Origin: Streptomyces sp. CB02056
Lineage (GTDB): Bacteria; Actinomycetota; Actinomycetes; Streptomycetales; Streptomycetaceae
Length of the DNA stretch: 64,000 nt
Reading direction: 5' to 3'
Assembly (NCBI RefSeq): GCF_001905545.1
Contig: NZ_LIPD01000007.1
Location: forward strand, 439,026-503,025
The first letter of the stretch is position 1; every line of letters starts with the position of its first letter. Positions 39,973-48,142 of this stretch are shown piece by piece. Below the pieces are notes generated by a model. It made no database searches. It was not told where the DNA came from and saw nothing but the letters and a program-made list of their open reading frames with translations. The position numbers and the translations under genes were made by a program.

Positions 39973-41624
39973 GAGCCGACCAGCAGTCGCAGCCGGGACC
40001 GGTGACCACCACGCGCGCCGACCCCGCCAACAAGGCCGAGGCGCTCGCCGACTGGGCGGACGGCCGACTCGGCATCTACTCCCTGGCCAAGGCCAACCTG
40101 CGCAAGATCTTTCCCGACCACTGGTCCTTCATGCTGGGCGAGATCGCGCTCTACACCTTCGTCATCATCATCCTCACCGGCGTCTGGCTCACCCTGTTCT
40201 TCGTACCGAGCATGGGCGAGGTCGTCTACGACGGGTCGTACGTCCCGCTCAGGGGCATCCCGATGTCCGAGGCCTTCTCCTCGACCGTCAAGATCAGCTT
40301 CGACGTGCGCGGCGGCCTGCTGATGCGCCAGATCCACCACTGGGCCGCGATCGTGTTCGTCGCCTCGATGCTGACCCACATGATGCGCGTCTTCTTCACC
40401 GGCGCGTTCCGCAAGCCGCGCGAGATCAACTGGGTCTTCGGGGCGCTCCTGCTGATCCTCGGCATGTTCGACGGCTTCATGGGCTACTCGCTGCCCGACG
40501 ACCTGCTCTCCGGCACCGGCATCCGCTTCATGGAGGGCGCGGTCCTCGCCGTCCCGATCGTCGGGACGTACCTGCAGTTCTTCCTCTACGGCGGCGAGTT
40601 CCCGGGGCACGACATCATCCCCCGGCTGTTCACCGTCCACGTCCTGCTGATCCCCGGGATCATGGTGGGCCTGCTGGCGGCGCACCTGATCCTGGTCTTC
40701 TACCACAAGCACACCCAGTTCGCCGGGCCCGGCCGGACCAACAGCAACGTGGTCGGCATGCCGCTGCTGCCGGTCTACACCGCCAAGGCGGGCGGCTTCT
40801 TCTTCCTGGTCTTCGGCGTGGTCTCGGTGATGGCGGCGATCGCCACCGTCAACCCGATCTGGATGTACGGCCCGTACCGACCGGACCAGGTGACCACCAA
40901 CGCCCAGCCCGACTGGTACATGGGCTTCTCCGAGGGCCTGATCCGCGTGATGCCCGGCTGGGAGATCAGCGTCTGGGGCGGCCACACCCTCAACCTCGGG
41001 GTGTTCGTCCCGCTGATGGTCTTCCCGACCGTCCTGCTGGCCATCTGGTGCTACCCGTTCCTGGAGGCCTGGATCACCGGGGACCGGGGCGAGCACCACA
41101 TCGCCGACCGGCCGCGCAACGCCCCGGTCCGCACCGCCTTCGGCGCGGCCTGGATCAGCCTCTACCTGATCCTGCTGGCCGGCGGCGGCAACGACCTGCT
41201 GGCCACCCACTTCCACCTCTCGATCAACGCGATCACCTACGCGGTGCGGATCGGCTTCTTCACCGTGCCGGTCGTCGTGTTCGTGATCACCAAGCGCTGG
41301 TGCCTGGGCCTCCAGCGGCGGGACAAGGAGAAGGTGCTGCACGGCCGGGAGACCGGCGTCATCAACCGCCTCCAGCACGGCGAGTTCGTCGAGGTGCACG
41401 CCCCGCTGCCGAAGGGCCGGCTCTACACCCTCACCTCGCACGACCAGCCGCAGCCCTCCGAGCTGCCGCCCGAGGTGGACGAGAACGGCGTGGCCCGCAA
41501 GGCCGGGCTGTGGACCCGCGCGCGGGTCAAGCTCTCCCGCGGCTTCTACGGCGAGTACAGCCAGATCGCCAAGCCCACCGTCGAGGAGCACGAGGAGATC
41601 GGCAGCGGCCACGGCCACCACTGA
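39969..41624 (+). CDS. qcrB: Cytochrome bc1 complex cytochrome b subunit, stand-alone paralogue
   Basis: A 551-residue membrane protein of the actinobacterial QcrB type. Haem-ligand His pairs are visible in Q-I-H-H-W-A-A and in helix four (R-L-F-T-V-H-V and A-A-H-L). The quinol-site P-D-W-Y-M-G-F (P-E-W-Y-like) lies near residue 312, and there are about eight to nine helices. A cytoplasmic tail ends in a His-rich G-H-G-H-H. It oxidises menaquinol and passes electrons to the Rieske protein and cytochrome c. No qcrA, qcrC or oxidase gene is adjacent, so this is probably an extra copy. GTG 39969 has GGGGAG upstream. Confidence 0.92.
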   Translation: MRADQQSQPGPVTTTRADPANKAEALADWADGRLGIYSLAKANLRKIFPDHWSFMLGEIALYTFVIIILTGVWLTLFFVPSMGEVVYDGSYVPLRGIPMSEAFSSTVKISFDVRGGLLMRQIHHWAAIVFVASMLTHMMRVFFTGAFRKPREINWVFGALLLILGMFDGFMGYSLPDDLLSGTGIRFMEGAVLAVPIVGTYLQFFLYGGEFPGHDIIPRLFTVHVLLIPGIMVGLLAAHLILVFYHKHTQFAGPGRTNSNVVGMPLLPVYTAKAGGFFFLVFGVVSVMAAIATVNPIWMYGPYRPDQVTTNAQPDWYMGFSEGLIRVMPGWEISVWGGHTLNLGVFVPLMVFPTVLLAIWCYPFLEAWITGDRGEHHIADRPRNAPVRTAFGAAWISLYLILLAGGGNDLLATHFHLSINAITYAVRIGFFTVPVVVFVITKRWCLGLQRRDKEKVLHGRETGVINRLQHGEFVEVHAPLPKGRLYTLTSHDQPQPSELPPEVDENGVARKAGLWTRARVKLSRGFYGEYSQIAKPTVEEHEEIGSGHGHH

Positions 41625-41643
41625 TCCCCTCCCGCACCTGGAA

Positions 41644-41679
41644 AGGGCCCGCCGCACCGGGAACGGTGCGGCGGGCCCT
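41644..41679. terminator. Strong terminator hairpin after qcrB
   Basis: A perfect 16-bp stem (41644-41659 with 41664-41679) closes a four-base GGAA loop, 20 bases after the qcrB stop. The stem is very GC-rich and no long T-run follows. Confidence 0.8.
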
Positions 41680-41717
41680 CGTCGTGCCGGGGCCCGTCGA
41701 CGGCGGGCCCGGGCCGC

Positions 41718-42119
41718 TCAGCCGCGCAGGACGGCCGGGACCACGGCGAACAGCGCCGCCGTCACGGTGACGGAGAGGCAGAGCGCGGCCCAGCGGGCGC
41801 AGATCCGGCGGCACTCGACGCGGTACCGGGCGGCCAGCCGGCGGCAGCGCTCGACCGCGCGGTCGACGACCTCCTCGGCGTAGCGCAACCGGTCGGCGGC
41901 GTAGGCCTGTTCGAGGCTCTCCCGCTCCGCCGCCGGCAGCCACGGGAACTGCGCGGCGAACGCGCGGGCGTCCCGTTCGGCCGCCGCGACCTCCGCCTCC
42001 CAGGCCAGGAACCCCTCGATGCGGGCGAACTCCGCCCGGGAGTTCACCCGGGCACCGACGCCGGCGGGCCTGCCCTGACGGGGCGTCCGCGCTCTCGGCG
42101 GACGCTGTCTGCCACCCAT
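41718..42119 (-). CDS. Small coiled-coil protein with C-terminal membrane helix
   Basis: A 133-residue protein. A basic, Arg/Pro-rich start (residues 1-25) precedes a long charged helix, likely a coiled coil (30-108), and one membrane helix at the C-terminus (about 110-130). The segment V-N-S-R-A-E-F-A-R-I-E-G-F-L-A-W-E-A-E is strongly patterned and, as I recall it, conserved in streptomycetes, but no function is known. ATG 42119 has GGAGGAG five bases upstream. It is convergent with qcrB and divergent from the TetR gene at 42324. Confidence 0.7.
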   Translation of the reverse strand: MGGRQRPPRARTPRQGRPAGVGARVNSRAEFARIEGFLAWEAEVAAAERDARAFAAQFPWLPAAERESLEQAYAADRLRYAEEVVDRAVERCRRLAARYRVECRRICARWAALCLSVTVTAALFAVVPAVLRG

Positions 42120-42270
42120 GACCGCTCCTCCAGTCCTGTCGAGTCGTCCCGCCGGAAAGCCTGCGGGGTCGGGCTCCCGACGGGGATCGCTCCGCGACCA
42201 GGCAACTACTACCAGCGACAAACCGCAGGTGGCGGGCGGCTCGCCACAGCCCGCGCGGCCGGGAAAAACT

Positions 42271-42300
42271 TGCGTGCCACGCACTATTGCGCACCGCGCA
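42271..42300. promoter_or_regulatory. Tandem operator candidate upstream of TetR gene
   Basis: TGCGTG-c-CACGCA (42271-42283) is a perfect 6+1+6 palindrome. TGCGCA-c-CGCGCA (42288-42300) has the same layout with one mismatched pair. The two start 17 bp apart and lie just before ATG 42324. Confidence 0.6.
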
Positions 42301-42323
42301 CCTTTCGCGGGACAGTGGTGGCC

Positions 42324-42938
42324 ATGACGAAGGACCAGCCCGGCCTGCGGGAACGGAAGAAGGCCGCGACGCGGGAGGCACTGGGCTGGGCCGCACTGCG
42401 GCTCGCGGTGGAGCGGGGGCTGGAGAACGTCCGGGTGGAGGACATCGCGGCCGCGGCCGGGGTGTCCCCGCGCACCTACAACAACTACTTCTCCAGCAGG
42501 GCCGAGGCGATCGTCTCCCGGCACCGCGACCGGGTCCTGCAAGCCGCCGGGGAGCTGCGGGCCCGCCCGGCGCAGGAGCCGCTGTGGGAGGCGCTGACCC
42601 GCTCCCTCGTCGCACCGTACGTCGGCGCGCCCGAGGGGCCCGACCCGCGCTGGACCGCCGCCGTGCGGCTGCTGCTGCGCGAACCGGCGCTCCAGGCCGA
42701 ACTGCTCCGCGACAGCGCCGGGGTCCGGAGGGAGCTGGCGGCGGCGGTGGCCGCCCGGACCGGGACCGACGCCGACCGGGACCTCTACCCGAACCTGGTC
42801 GCCTCGGCCGCGCTCTCCGCGCTGCAGGCCGCCAACGAGCACTACCTGGCCGCCGACCCGGTGGTGCCGTTCCAGCCGCTGCTCACCGAGGCGCTGCGCC
42901 AGCTGGCGGCCGGGCTGCCCGATCCTTCGTCACGGTGA
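42324..42938 (+). CDS. TetR-family regulator
   Basis: A 204-residue regulator. The helix-turn-helix is at about residues 15-58: V-R-V-E-D-I-A-A-A-A-G-V-S-P-R-T-Y-N-N-Y-F, the type often seen next to monooxygenase genes. The ligand domain includes D-P-R-W-T-A-A-V-R-L-L. It is followed after 44 bases by an aromatic hydroxylase gene in the same direction, and a tandem palindrome upstream suggests that it controls the pair. ATG 42324 lacks a strong ribosome site; GTG 42318 is an in-frame alternative. Confidence 0.9.
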   Translation: MTKDQPGLRERKKAATREALGWAALRLAVERGLENVRVEDIAAAAGVSPRTYNNYFSSRAEAIVSRHRDRVLQAAGELRARPAQEPLWEALTRSLVAPYVGAPEGPDPRWTAAVRLLLREPALQAELLRDSAGVRRELAAAVAARTGTDADRDLYPNLVASAALSALQAANEHYLAADPVVPFQPLLTEALRQLAAGLPDPSSR

Positions 42939-42982
42939 CCCCACCGCATCCGAGGGGGATTCGACATGAACGGGGACTTGAG

Positions 42983-44527
42983 ATGAACAGCGATGTCGTC
43001 ATCGTCGGCGCCGGCCCGGTCGGGCTGTTCCTGGCCGGCGAACTGGCGCTGGCCGGAATCCGGCCGGTGGTCCTGGACCGGCTGCCCGCGCGCTCGGGCG
43101 AGCAGAAGGCCAACGGGCTGGTCGGCCAGGTGCTCCGGCTGCTCGACCACCGCGGCCTGTACCAGCCGCTCAGCGGCGTCCCGGGCGCGCCGCGGCCCGT
43201 GCCGCGCTTCGTGTTCGGCGCCTTCCCGCTGGAACTGCACCGGCTCGACCGGAACCCGCTGCACGCCGTGCCCGTACCCCAGCACCGGATCGAGGAGGTA
43301 CTGGAGGAGCGCCTCCTCGACCTGGGCGTCACCGTGCGCCGCGACCGCGAGGTCACCGGCCTGCGCCAGGACCCGACCGGGGTGACCGTCGACGTCCGAG
43401 GACCCGACGGCGCCGGACAGTTGCGCGCCCGCTACCTGGTCGGCGCGGACGGCGGCCGCAGCACCGTCCGCAAGCTCGCCGGGATCGGCTTCCCCGGCGT
43501 CACCTCGCCCGACCCCGTCTCCCGCATCGCGCACGTGCTGCCGCCCGAGGGGGTGCGCACCACCGACAACGGCGACGTCCTGCTGCCCGGCTGCCCGACC
43601 CCGTTCCGCGTCTTCACCCACACCCGCACCGACCACGGCGTGTTCGTCATCTCCCCGTTCGGCCCGGACGCCGTCATGATCGCCACGATGGAGTGGGGCG
43701 GCCCGCCGGTGGACCAGCGGACCCCGCTGACCCTGGACGAGCTGCGCGCCAGCGTCCGCCGGGTGACCGGCGCCGACCTGCCGCTCGCCCCGGCCCGTAC
43801 CGCCGGACCGTTCACCCCGCGCCGCACCGTCGGCCACAACACCCGGCTCGCCGAGCGCTACCGCGACGGCCGGGTCCTGCTCGTCGGCGACGCCGCCCAC
43901 GTGCACGCCGCGACCGGCGGCCCGGGCCTCAACCTCGGCCTCCAGGACGCCGCCAACCTCGGCTGGAAGCTCGCCGCCGACCTGCACGGCTGGGCCCCGC
44001 CCGGCCTGCTGGACAGCTACCAGAACGAGCGCCGCCCGGTCGGCGAGCGGGTGTTCATGCACTCCCAGGCCCAGACCGCCCTGATGGCCCCCGGCCCCGG
44101 GACCACCGCGGTGCGCGCCCTGTTCGACGAGCTGCTGGCGCACCCGGACAACCTCGGCCGGATCGCCGCGCTGATGGCCGGCAGCGACGTCCGCCACGAC
44201 GTCGGCTGCCCGCACCCGCTGGCCGGTCGGTTCGTGCCGGAGCTCGCGACGACCACCCCGAACGGCCCCACCCGGATCGCCGAACTCGCCCGCACCGGAC
44301 GCCCGTTGATCGTCGACCTCACCGGCGGCCGGCTCGGCCTCGCGGACCCGGCGGCGGGCTGGAAGGACCGGGTCGACCTCGTCACGGCCGACTGCCCGCA
44401 GCCGCCGGCCGGCGCCCTGCTGCTGCGCCCGGACGGCTACGTCGCCTGGGCGACCGGGCCCGACCGGGCGGACCGGGAGGGGCTGGCCCGGGCGCTGCGC
44501 ACCTGGTTCGGCGCCGCCTCCTCCTGA
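42983..44527 (+). CDS. FAD-dependent aromatic hydroxylase (PgaE/OxyS/RdmE-like)
   Basis: A 514-residue class A flavoprotein monooxygenase. The GxGxxG motif (V-I-V-G-A-G-P-V-G) is at residues 6-14, the D-G motif (V-G-A-D-G-G-R-S-T-V) near 153, and G-D-A-A-H-V-H-A-A-T-G-G-P-G-L-N near 304. A thioredoxin-like C-terminal domain (about 400-514) is typical of polyketide hydroxylases and rifampicin monooxygenase. It hydroxylates an aromatic substrate, either in biosynthesis or as resistance. No polyketide genes lie nearby, so detoxification under the preceding TetR gene is more likely. ATG 42983 follows GGGGA. Confidence 0.9.
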   Translation: MNSDVVIVGAGPVGLFLAGELALAGIRPVVLDRLPARSGEQKANGLVGQVLRLLDHRGLYQPLSGVPGAPRPVPRFVFGAFPLELHRLDRNPLHAVPVPQHRIEEVLEERLLDLGVTVRRDREVTGLRQDPTGVTVDVRGPDGAGQLRARYLVGADGGRSTVRKLAGIGFPGVTSPDPVSRIAHVLPPEGVRTTDNGDVLLPGCPTPFRVFTHTRTDHGVFVISPFGPDAVMIATMEWGGPPVDQRTPLTLDELRASVRRVTGADLPLAPARTAGPFTPRRTVGHNTRLAERYRDGRVLLVGDAAHVHAATGGPGLNLGLQDAANLGWKLAADLHGWAPPGLLDSYQNERRPVGERVFMHSQAQTALMAPGPGTTAVRALFDELLAHPDNLGRIAALMAGSDVRHDVGCPHPLAGRFVPELATTTPNGPTRIAELARTGRPLIVDLTGGRLGLADPAAGWKDRVDLVTADCPQPPAGALLLRPDGYVAWATGPDRADREGLARALRTWFGAASS

Positions 44528-44646
44528 GGACGGGCACCCGCGGACGAGCTCCCCGGCGACGGGTTCCACGACGACGCGGACGGGCCCGTACCCCCCGTCC
44601 GCGGGGCCGCCGGGGAGGCGCCGGACGGGTGGGGGAGAATGGCGGC

Positions 44647-45078
44647 ATGTCCCGACGTCGTTCCGCGCCCCGCGCCGCCGCGCCCCGGCTGCTGCCCTCG
44701 TCCCCCTGCCCGTGCGGCCTGCCCGCCGCCTACGGCGACTGCTGCGGCCGGCTGCACCGGGGCCAGGCGGCGGCCACCACCGCCGAGTCCCTGATGCGCT
44801 CCCGGTTCAGCGCCTTCGCCGCGCAGGACGAGGCGTACCTGCTGCGCACCTGGCACCCGGACACCCGGCCGGCCGAGGTCGACTTCGACCCGGGGCTGCG
44901 CTGGACCGGGCTGGAGGTGGTCGACACCACCGAGGGCGGCGCCTTCCACGCGCAGGGCACCGTCGCCTTCCGGGCACACTGGACGGAGGGCGGCGAGGAG
45001 GGCGTGCTCAGCGAGAACAGCCGCTTCGTGCGGCACGAGGGCGCCTGGGTGTACCTGGACGCCCTCTCGCTCGGCTGA
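44647..45078 (+). CDS. YchJ-family (UPF0225) SEC-C motif protein
   Basis: A 143-residue protein. The N-terminal SEC-C zinc motif C-P-C-G (about residue 21) is completed by Y-G-D-C-C-G-R-L-H. The YchJ core follows: A-E-S-L-M-R-S-R-F-S-A-F, W-H-P-D-T-R-P and E-N-S-R-F-V-R. The length is usual. The molecular role is unknown; SEC-C motifs bind zinc and often mediate contact with the secretion or translation machinery. GAGAAT 8 bases upstream of ATG 44647 and the lack of a ribosome site suggest a leaderless message. It ends in a convergent terminator. Confidence 0.88.
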   Translation: MSRRRSAPRAAAPRLLPSSPCPCGLPAAYGDCCGRLHRGQAAATTAESLMRSRFSAFAAQDEAYLLRTWHPDTRPAEVDFDPGLRWTGLEVVDTTEGGAFHAQGTVAFRAHWTEGGEEGVLSENSRFVRHEGAWVYLDALSLG

Positions 45079-45112
45079 GCCACCCGACCCGCGGCGGTTG
45101 CGGTCGGGTGGC
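45079..45112. terminator. Bidirectional terminator hairpin
   Basis: GCCACCCGACC (45079-45089) and GGTCGGGTGGC (45102-45112) form an 11-bp stem with a 12-base loop, between the convergent YchJ-like and deacetylase genes. Confidence 0.7.
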
Positions 45113-45127
45113 CGCTCCGGGCCGCCG

Positions 45128-46087
45128 CTACAGGTAGTCGTCCAGCCGGGCCAGTGCGAAGCCCTGCGCGGTGACGTCGTTGACGACCTTGCGCAGCAGG
45201 TCCGGCATCGAGGCCTTCCAGATGTCGGTGCCCCGGAAGTGGGTCAGGATGATGTCGCCCGGGTGCAGCTTCCGGTCGTCGTAGCGCCACTCCATGTGGT
45301 CCGGGAAGGCCTCCTCGTTCCACATCGGCACCGCCTGCACCCCGCAGGAGGCCGCCGCGCGCAGGGTGTCGTCGTTGTACTCACCGTACGGCGGCCGGAA
45401 CAGCCGGGGGCGGACGCCGATCTGCTTCTCCAGCTGGTCCTGCTGGGTGCAGATCTCCTCGCGCTGGGTGTCGTAGTCCAGCACCTTCAGGTTGCGGTGG
45501 TTGATCGTGTGGTTGTTGATCTCCACGCCCTGGGCGTGCAGGTCGCGGAAGTAGCCGTAGTTCTCGCGGGCGAGGTAGTCGGAGACGTAGGTGCTGAGCG
45601 GGATGCCCAGGTCCGCGGCCATCCGGGAGAACTCGGGGTCCTTCTCGTCACCGTCGTCGACGGTCAGGAAGACCACCTTGTCGTCGGTCGGCACCCGGAA
45701 GACGACGGGCGGGCGGCCGTCCGCGAGCTTGACGCCCTGCACCGGGGTGAGCTCGGGCTTGGTCGCCGGACGCGGCGGAGCCTTCAGCGGCGGACGCTCC
45801 AGGCCCCAGTGCTGGGCGGCCGCCTCCTGACGGGCCACGGCCTCGGCGCTGTTCGCCTCCTCCGCCAGGGGCGGGGCGCCGGCGTGGTCGGCGTCCGGGG
45901 CGGCGGGCGCCGTGTTCGCCTCGGGGGCCGGGGCGGCCTTCGGCCCGGCGGGAGCGGCCGGAGCGGCGCAGCCGGCGAGGACGGCGGAGAGGCAGACGGC
46001 GGCCAGCAGGCCGGTCCGTACACCGCCCCGGTGGTGCTGGCTTCCCCTCAAACCCCCATTATTACGACAAACTGATGGTCTGTTCAT
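45128..46087 (-). CDS. Polysaccharide deacetylase-family lipoprotein
   Basis: A 319-residue protein. A lipoprotein signal ends in the lipobox L-A-G-C near residue 40, an Ala/Pro-rich linker follows, and the NodB domain spans about 130-319. Its first motif reads F-L-T-V-D-D-G (Asp-Asp kept, the usual F replaced by V). The metal His pair is in N-H-T-I-N-H, and R-P-P-Y-G and a late H-F-R complete the fold. It should remove acetyl groups from peptidoglycan, chitin or another glycan on the outer face of the membrane. ATG 46087 follows GGGGAG. Confidence 0.88.
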   Translation of the reverse strand: MNRPSVCRNNGGLRGSQHHRGGVRTGLLAAVCLSAVLAGCAAPAAPAGPKAAPAPEANTAPAAPDADHAGAPPLAEEANSAEAVARQEAAAQHWGLERPPLKAPPRPATKPELTPVQGVKLADGRPPVVFRVPTDDKVVFLTVDDGDEKDPEFSRMAADLGIPLSTYVSDYLARENYGYFRDLHAQGVEINNHTINHRNLKVLDYDTQREEICTQQDQLEKQIGVRPRLFRPPYGEYNDDTLRAAASCGVQAVPMWNEEAFPDHMEWRYDDRKLHPGDIILTHFRGTDIWKASMPDLLRKVVNDVTAQGFALARLDDYL

Positions 46088-46292
46088 GGGTGCACTGCTC
46101 CCCTGCCGTGCACCACCGCCAATCCCCGCGTCACCCGTGCGAGGCAACGACGCACCGGGTCCTTGCCGTTCCTTTGCCCGGGTGGCGGGGCAACCGGGTG
46201 ACCGTCGGCCCGACGGCCGGGGCGGAGCGGGCCGGGTGGGGCCGCCGGGAAAACCGATTGCGGCGACGGCCCCCGAATCGGATCATGCGCGC

Positions 46293-46820
46293 ATGACGAA
46301 CACCGCGCCCCGCCGCTCCGACCTCTGGACCGTCACCACGGCCGACGTGACCGCCCCCGAGGCCCTGGACCTGCTGCGCGAGTACTACTACGACGTGGCC
46401 AACCGCTACTACCGCCTGCACTTCGACCGGGAGGGCACCCCCGAGGAGCTGGAGTCCGGCCTGGCCGACTCCCCCAGCGACGACCTCGCCGCCCCGGACG
46501 GCCTCTTCCTGATCGGCCGCCACGACGGCGCCGCCCACTCCTGCGCCGGCCTGCGGCGACTCGACGCCGCCACCGTCGAACTCACCCGGGTCTTCGTCCG
46601 CCCCGGCCTGCGCGGCACCGGCGGCGGCGCCGTGCTGCTGGCCGCCGTCGACCGGGCCGCCCGCTCCCTGGGCGCCGAGCGGATCGTCCTCGACACCCGC
46701 CTCGACCTGGTCGAGGCCCGCGCGCTCTACCTGCGCAACGGGTACCGGGAGATCCCCGCCTACAGCAGCGGGCCGTACGCCCAGGTCTGGTACGGCAAGG
46801 ACCTCGCCCCCGTCGAGTAG
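46293..46820 (+). CDS. GNAT-family N-acetyltransferase
   Basis: A 175-residue protein of the GNAT fold. The acetyl-CoA loop is R-G-T-G-G-G-A-V-L-L near residue 109, preceded by V-E-L-T-R-V-F-V-R-P. The last part, L-Y-L-R-N-G-Y-R-E-I, is the usual closing strand-helix. The substrate cannot be told from sequence. ATG 46293 lacks a clear ribosome site. It is divergent from the deacetylase lipoprotein gene; no functional link is implied. Confidence 0.85.
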   Translation: MTNTAPRRSDLWTVTTADVTAPEALDLLREYYYDVANRYYRLHFDREGTPEELESGLADSPSDDLAAPDGLFLIGRHDGAAHSCAGLRRLDAATVELTRVFVRPGLRGTGGGAVLLAAVDRAARSLGAERIVLDTRLDLVEARALYLRNGYREIPAYSSGPYAQVWYGKDLAPVE

Positions 46821-46883
46821 CGGCGTCGGCCCGGAGGGAACGGACCGGGTTCACACCGCGCCGACGTGCCGGGAGGGCTCCGG

Positions 46884-47768
46884 TCAGTCCGCCAGGGCGG
46901 CCGTGAGTTCGGCCGCCGAGGGCGGGTTGGCGCCCGGGCGCGCGACGGTCAGCGCCGCCGCCGTCACCGACTGGGTGAGGCAGACCGCGAGATCGGCGCC
47001 GGACGCGTGGGCGTGCAGGAAGGCGGCCATGAAGGCGTCGCCGGCGCCGACCGTGTCCGCGACCGGCACCGGGAGGGCCGCGGCCTCGGCGCGGCCGCCC
47101 CCGGCGGTGCGGGCGAACGCGCCCTCGGCACCGAGGGTGACCGCGACCACGGCCGGGCCGAGGGCCAGCCAGCGCTCGGCTACCGCCTCGGGCCGCTCGC
47201 CCGGGTAGAGCCAGTCCAGGTCCTCGTCGCTGACCTTGACCAGGTCGCTCAGCGCCACCCAGCGCTCGACCCGGCGGACGGCCCCGGCCCGGTCGCCCAT
47301 CAGCGCCGGGCGCACGTTCGGGTCGTAGCTGATCCGCGCGTGCCCGCGCCAGCGCTCCACCAGGGCCAGCACCGAACCCGCGCCGGGCTCGGTCACCGCC
47401 GCGATCGAACCGAGGTGGATCGCGGCGGGCGGCTCGGCGAGTTCGGTGGGCGGGAGCGTCCAGTGGATGTCGAAGGTGTAGCGGGCCCGCCCCTGCCCGT
47501 CCAGCTCCACCACCGCCGAGGGCGTCCGGGCGACCTCGGCGGCCTGGACCCGCACCCCCGCCGACTCCAGGTGCCGCCGGATCAGCCGGCCGTTGGCGTC
47601 CGGCCCCAGTTCGGTGAGCAGGGTGGCCGGTCGGCCCAGCCGGGCGAGGCCGTACGCGACGTTCGCGGGGCTGCCGCCGGGGTGCACCCGGTCCGGGACG
47701 TCACTCGTTCGGACGATGTCGGCGACGCACTCGCCGATCACCAGAACGGGCGAGGCTGGGCTGGTCAC
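46884..47768 (-). CDS. PfkB-family carbohydrate kinase (fructokinase-like)
   Basis: A 294-residue kinase with the PfkB signatures: H-P-G-G-S-P-A-N-V-A-Y-G-L-A-R-L-G near residue 27, and the catalytic D-T-V-G-A-G-D-A-F-M-A-A-F near 245 with Asp as base. The substrate-side D-P-N-V-R-P and V-K-V-S-D-E-D fit sugar kinases of the fructokinase type. It phosphorylates a free sugar in the cytoplasm; the sugar is not certain. GTG 47768 has AGGAG five bases upstream; ATG 47783 is an alternative. Palindromes in the upstream gap (47829-47880) may be regulatory. Confidence 0.88.
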   Translation of the reverse strand: MTSPASPVLVIGECVADIVRTSDVPDRVHPGGSPANVAYGLARLGRPATLLTELGPDANGRLIRRHLESAGVRVQAAEVARTPSAVVELDGQGRARYTFDIHWTLPPTELAEPPAAIHLGSIAAVTEPGAGSVLALVERWRGHARISYDPNVRPALMGDRAGAVRRVERWVALSDLVKVSDEDLDWLYPGERPEAVAERWLALGPAVVAVTLGAEGAFARTAGGGRAEAAALPVPVADTVGAGDAFMAAFLHAHASGADLAVCLTQSVTAAALTVARPGANPPSAAELTAALAD

Positions 47769-48142
47769 GGCGGCTCCTGGCATCCGGTACGCGGGCGTCG
47801 TCTCGACCGCCAAGCCTACGGGGTGCCTCCGGGCGCACGGCGCCCGGGCAGGAAAGTACGGCCGCCGGACCTGGCCAGGTTTTCCGACGGCCGTGGCTCG
47901 TCCGTCAGGGGACGATGCACTCCTGACGTTAGACCGCGTACAGGCGCCGCGCCATCACCGTGGGCCGTCCGGGGGACACGGTGTGTCGCCGGACCGAGCT
48001 CCGCCGTCGCACCACGCCGCGCCGTCGGACCGCACCGATCGCGCCCGCGCCGGCCCGACGGTCCACTAGCATCCGTGGGCCAGGCTCTCCCCGTCCCGGG
48101 GGCTCCGCCTCCGCTCCCGCTCGTGAAGTGCGGTGATCACCC
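47769..48142. other. Divergent promoter region with palindromes
   Basis: This 374-base gap lies between the PfkB kinase and the secreted M1 peptidase. CCGGGCGC/GCGCCCGG (47829-47847) is an 8-bp hairpin. ACCTGGCCAGGT (47869-47880) is a perfect 12-bp palindrome, itself flanked by GGAAA (47851) and TTTCC (47881). I see no gene here. Confidence 0.5.
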
